Source: Camellia lanceoleosa
Lineage: Eukaryota > Streptophyta > Magnoliopsida > Ericales > Theaceae
Reading direction: 5' to 3'
Assembly (NCBI GenBank): GCA_025200525.1
Contig: CM045767.1
Location: 121,694,346 to 121,758,345 of the forward strand
Length of the DNA stretch: 64,000 nt
Position numbers and translations under genes: made by a program
The notes under the pieces: generated by a model
Database searches by the model: none
Told to the model about the DNA's origin: nothing
The model's input: only the letters and a program-made list of their open reading frames with translations
Shown here: positions 61,344-64,000 of the stretch, in pieces
How positions within the stretch are numbered: the stretch's first letter is position 1
Layout of the letters: the number at the start of each line of letters is the position of its first letter

Positions 61344-61914
61344 GGGAGGCCTCCTCCTCCATTTCTAGGGTTGAACAATTGGTCTAGAGCATACATACAC
61401 TTCCCTCCATATCTCTCTCCTTGAAGCTTCAAACTCCATTGTTCTTGCACCTATTGTACTACACCTCCAAGCACAAAACCTCCACTACCATCCTAAGTAC
61501 CTTGGAGATTTTTTTCAGAGGTTGAGAGCTCACTTTCTTGGTCCAGAAGTTGCTGGAGTTATTGGCTACAAGGTTTAGTCTCTATTTCCCTCTTTTGGTC
61601 CTTATTTTGCTTCATTCTTTAGCCTTATTTGCAAGCATTTTTGGACTTCGTCATAAACTAAGAAAAGTCTTATTTTGAGCTCCTCTTCAAGTTTAATTAA
61701 GGTCTTTTTTCTGTTGGGGGTCATCTACCCCCTTGCATGCTTCATTTCCCTATGTTTTGAGCTATACATTAGAGCATTTGTGTTGGCCTTGGTTTGGCCT
61801 TTTAGCCACTGAAATCCAATGGATTTTCAGTGGCTAACATGTGTCTTTGAGCTTCAAAATCAGAGAGGGGTGACCCTCTCACCCCTTATTCTCTTTACTA
61901 GCTTTGTTGGCCTT

Positions 61915-62230
61915 ACAAAGGAACCCCTATTTGCATGTTTTGAAGCCATATTTCAGGCCATTAGTTGTGAGTTTTATGACTTGCATAAGCTCTGTCCAGA
62001 GCCCTTTTTTCCATGTTGAATGTCTATTATGCATGTGTAGAGTAATCCTCTTCAAGGCCTTTCAAAGGGGCTTTTACTTGCATGCTTCCTAGCTTCATTT
62101 CAGGCCATTTTTGATGAGTTTTAGGGCCCTCATAACCTCTATCCAGAGGTGGTTTTTCCATTTTGTATGTCTATCTTGCATGTGTAGAACAACCCCTTAC
62201 ATGGCCCTCCAAAAGAGCCTATCATTCTTG
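61915..62230. repeat. Degenerate tandem units of about 155 bp in the third long LTR
   Basis: Repeated blocks include TTTCAGGCCATT, a CTCTGTCCAGAG/CTCTATCCAGAG word, and GCATGTGTAGA followed by CCTTTCAAAGG or CCCTCCAAAAG. Two units are clear and a third is partial. Confidence 0.55.
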
Positions 62231-63081
62231 CATGCATTGACTAAGTTTCAGTGGGTTTGGGGGCATATTTTAGCATGGAATACTTCTATTTTTGTCTGGT
62301 TTGGTGAGCTCTCATATGCTTCATATAGTTGTGGTACAACTCATGGTTCACTAGCTTTCTTTGCATGCTTTGTTGACCCTTGATTCTAGCACATTTTGAC
62401 TATGCCTTGAACTAATTTTGTGCACATTTTGGACTGCCCTAGCTCTATTTTTGGGTCTCATGGTCGAATGATGCTTGTTTTGCATGCTTGTAGTTCAATG
62501 TCCATGCTTAGCCTTGAGTTTCGAGGTCCATTGCATGCATATATTGAGGTGTTTCCATGCTTTGGGGTCATTTTGCATCATATTTCAGAGCCTATGTGAA
62601 TGCCATAATCCCATGTTTTATACTCTTTAAATGCGTTTGAGAGTCGGGCTTGTATGCCTCATTTATCGACCATTGAATGAGCTCCATTTCTTTGCATTCC
62701 GAGTCATCATTTTAGGCCATTTCCCCACTGTTTCAGACCTACCTAGGATCTATTTAGGGTTGGTTTTGCCATTTGTGCATTGGTTTGTGTACCTCTAGTG
62801 TAACGCACTTCACTAGTTTCGGTATTCGGGCCATCTAGCTTGCATTGTGTGACATACTTGCTTGTTTCGGGGCCATCTTTTATGCCATTTCAGAGCTGTA
62901 TCATATGCCATCCTATGCCATATTTCATTCCTTGCCATGCCTTGTTAGAGTTGCATGTTCTGCCTTAGGATCGGTCCTTTGCATTCCTACATGTTTGCAT
63001 GTATTTCGGTTGTCTCATTTTCATCACATGGCCACTGATGTGAGTGTGGCTGAGGTCTACTCATATTAGTGTAAGTCCATC

Positions 63082-63250
63082 GTGTATTGTGTATGCCATT
63101 TTAGTCCATAGCATTGCGTATGCTAGGTTGCATGTTAGAACATTGTGTATGACATGTTATGCCACGTGCATTGTGTATACCACTTTAGTCCATAGCATTG
63201 CGAATGCTAGGTTGCATGTTAGTTGTATTGTGTATGCCATCTCATTTGCA
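63082..63250. repeat. Two 84-bp tandem units in the third long LTR
   Basis: TTTAGTCCATAGCATTGCG and GCTAGGTTGCATGTTAG occur near 63100-63140 and again near 63184-63223, offset 84 bp, each with ATTGTGTATGCC-type words between. Confidence 0.7.
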
Positions 63251-64000
63251 TTGTGTTTGGGATAGGAGTTAGCTCAAGCACGGGAAACGAGGAACATTTC
63301 GTACTCAAAGTGACGAAACGTGTCTCAATTCCCGGTCGCCGACACTCTGGATTACCCATGATGGAGTCTAGGCCTTGTTGTGTTTTTATGTGCATCCATT
63401 TCACATCGAGTCGTGCAATTCGACTCCTCGGCCATCATGCATCGAGATGCGTGATTGATGGTACGAGGATTGAGGTGTGCATACATATGTGAAAATACTT
63501 TGCCATGCCCATTTCTTGCTCTCTGTTGTAGCAAACCAGAAATCAGCAGCCTTCTAGAGCTTTGCACAACATCCCGGAATTAATTGCAAATAGAGGCAAA
63601 TCGGGGCATCGCGAGGAATTTTTCGACAAAGTGACCCGAGCACGCATGCATCTTTCATCATTCGGAACAAGAGCTGAGGTAGTTCATTTGATAGTTTGCA
63701 TGCTAATTTATCCGCTTTCCTAGTTAATTTGTTAATTAATTAGGGTTTTGTAATATTTAATTATTTATTTAGACTGTATTATTTATTCGGACCCTCCGAG
63801 CGAGGGTACAATTGTAATAAGTGTGCGTGTGTGTGATGTATGTCTTCCAACCCCAAGTCTTTCTCCCTTTTATTTACCAGCTTATGATGGTTAGACAAGG
63901 GCATGTTTCAATTAGCATACTTATGCTCGCATGTTTGCATTCATTCTGTCTTGCATGCACCGGGCTCGGCGCCTCATACCAACTGCATCGTATTTCAATT

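Larger units (their letters stand above)
60301..64000 (+). mobile_element. Third long Tat/Ogre-like LTR, running off the window
   Basis: It starts TGTAGATACCCCATTTTTGA, close to the minus-strand start of 25-3763, and keeps the same order: palindrome and TATA block (61273-61343), CTAGGGTT, CCACTGAAATCC (61806), and GGACCCTCCGAGCGAGGGT (63790-63808) followed by TGTATGTCTTCCAACCCC. The terminus is not reached. A 208-codon open frame at 60679-61305 is made of local repeats and resembles no family. Left flank ataat (60296-60300). Confidence 0.8.

Overview
The window reads as nuclear DNA of a flowering plant, most likely a eudicot. The support is intron-split nuclear genes with GT/AG junctions, a nuclear gene for a chloroplast one-helix protein, AT-rich intergenic DNA, and dense plant-type transposons (Tat/Ogre-like LTRs, a chromovirus, an L1-type LINE, Stowaway, hAT-like and Harbinger-like MITEs). 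The species cannot be named from the sequence alone.

Five protein-coding genes are supported, all in the middle of the window: an intronless RING-H2/DUF1117 ubiquitin ligase (20716-21765, minus); a six-exon Hsp70 nucleotide-exchange factor of the FES1A type (27193-30977, plus); a two-exon thaumatin-like protein (33054-33888, minus); a twelve-exon TPR protein with a probable organelle presequence (41722-45972, plus); and the three-exon chloroplast protein OHP1 (46570-47460, minus). FES1A and the thaumatin-like gene converge, as do the TPR gene and OHP1. The five genes do not form a pathway. Three relate loosely to stress or protein quality control (E3 ligase, Hsp70 co-chaperone, PR-5-like protein), but that is ordinary gene neighbourhood.

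Left flank (1-17 kb): a primer-binding-site-like string and one complete 3.7-kb LTR of a minus-strand Tat/Ogre-like element whose body lies off the left edge; a remnant of another LTR element; a full-length but dead LINE (5095-11655) bounded by a perfect 18-bp target duplication; a CCGG-rich terminal-inverted-repeat element; and a GA/CT-rich region with several tandem duplications.

Right flank (47.9-64 kb): a nested stack of retrotransposons. A minus-strand Tekay/Del-like chromovirus (gag zinc knuckle to chromodomain, about 51.9-60.2 kb) is split in its protease region by a 4.6-kb solo Tat/Ogre-like LTR (55077-59638). That LTR is itself split by a 1.9-kb solo chromovirus-type LTR (55357-57289). 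Upstream, the gag is cut by a short LTR fragment, which is cut in turn by a third long LTR running off the right edge (60301-64000).

I found no CRISPR, tRNA or rRNA gene and no clear candidate for a new biological system. The most informative items are the datable insertion stack, a perfect palindrome with a G-box core just upstream of the TATA box in two copies of the long LTR, short tandem arrays inside LTRs, several MITEs with readable target duplications inside or beside genes, and a possible unannotated non-coding transcription unit at about 13.3-16.45 kb.
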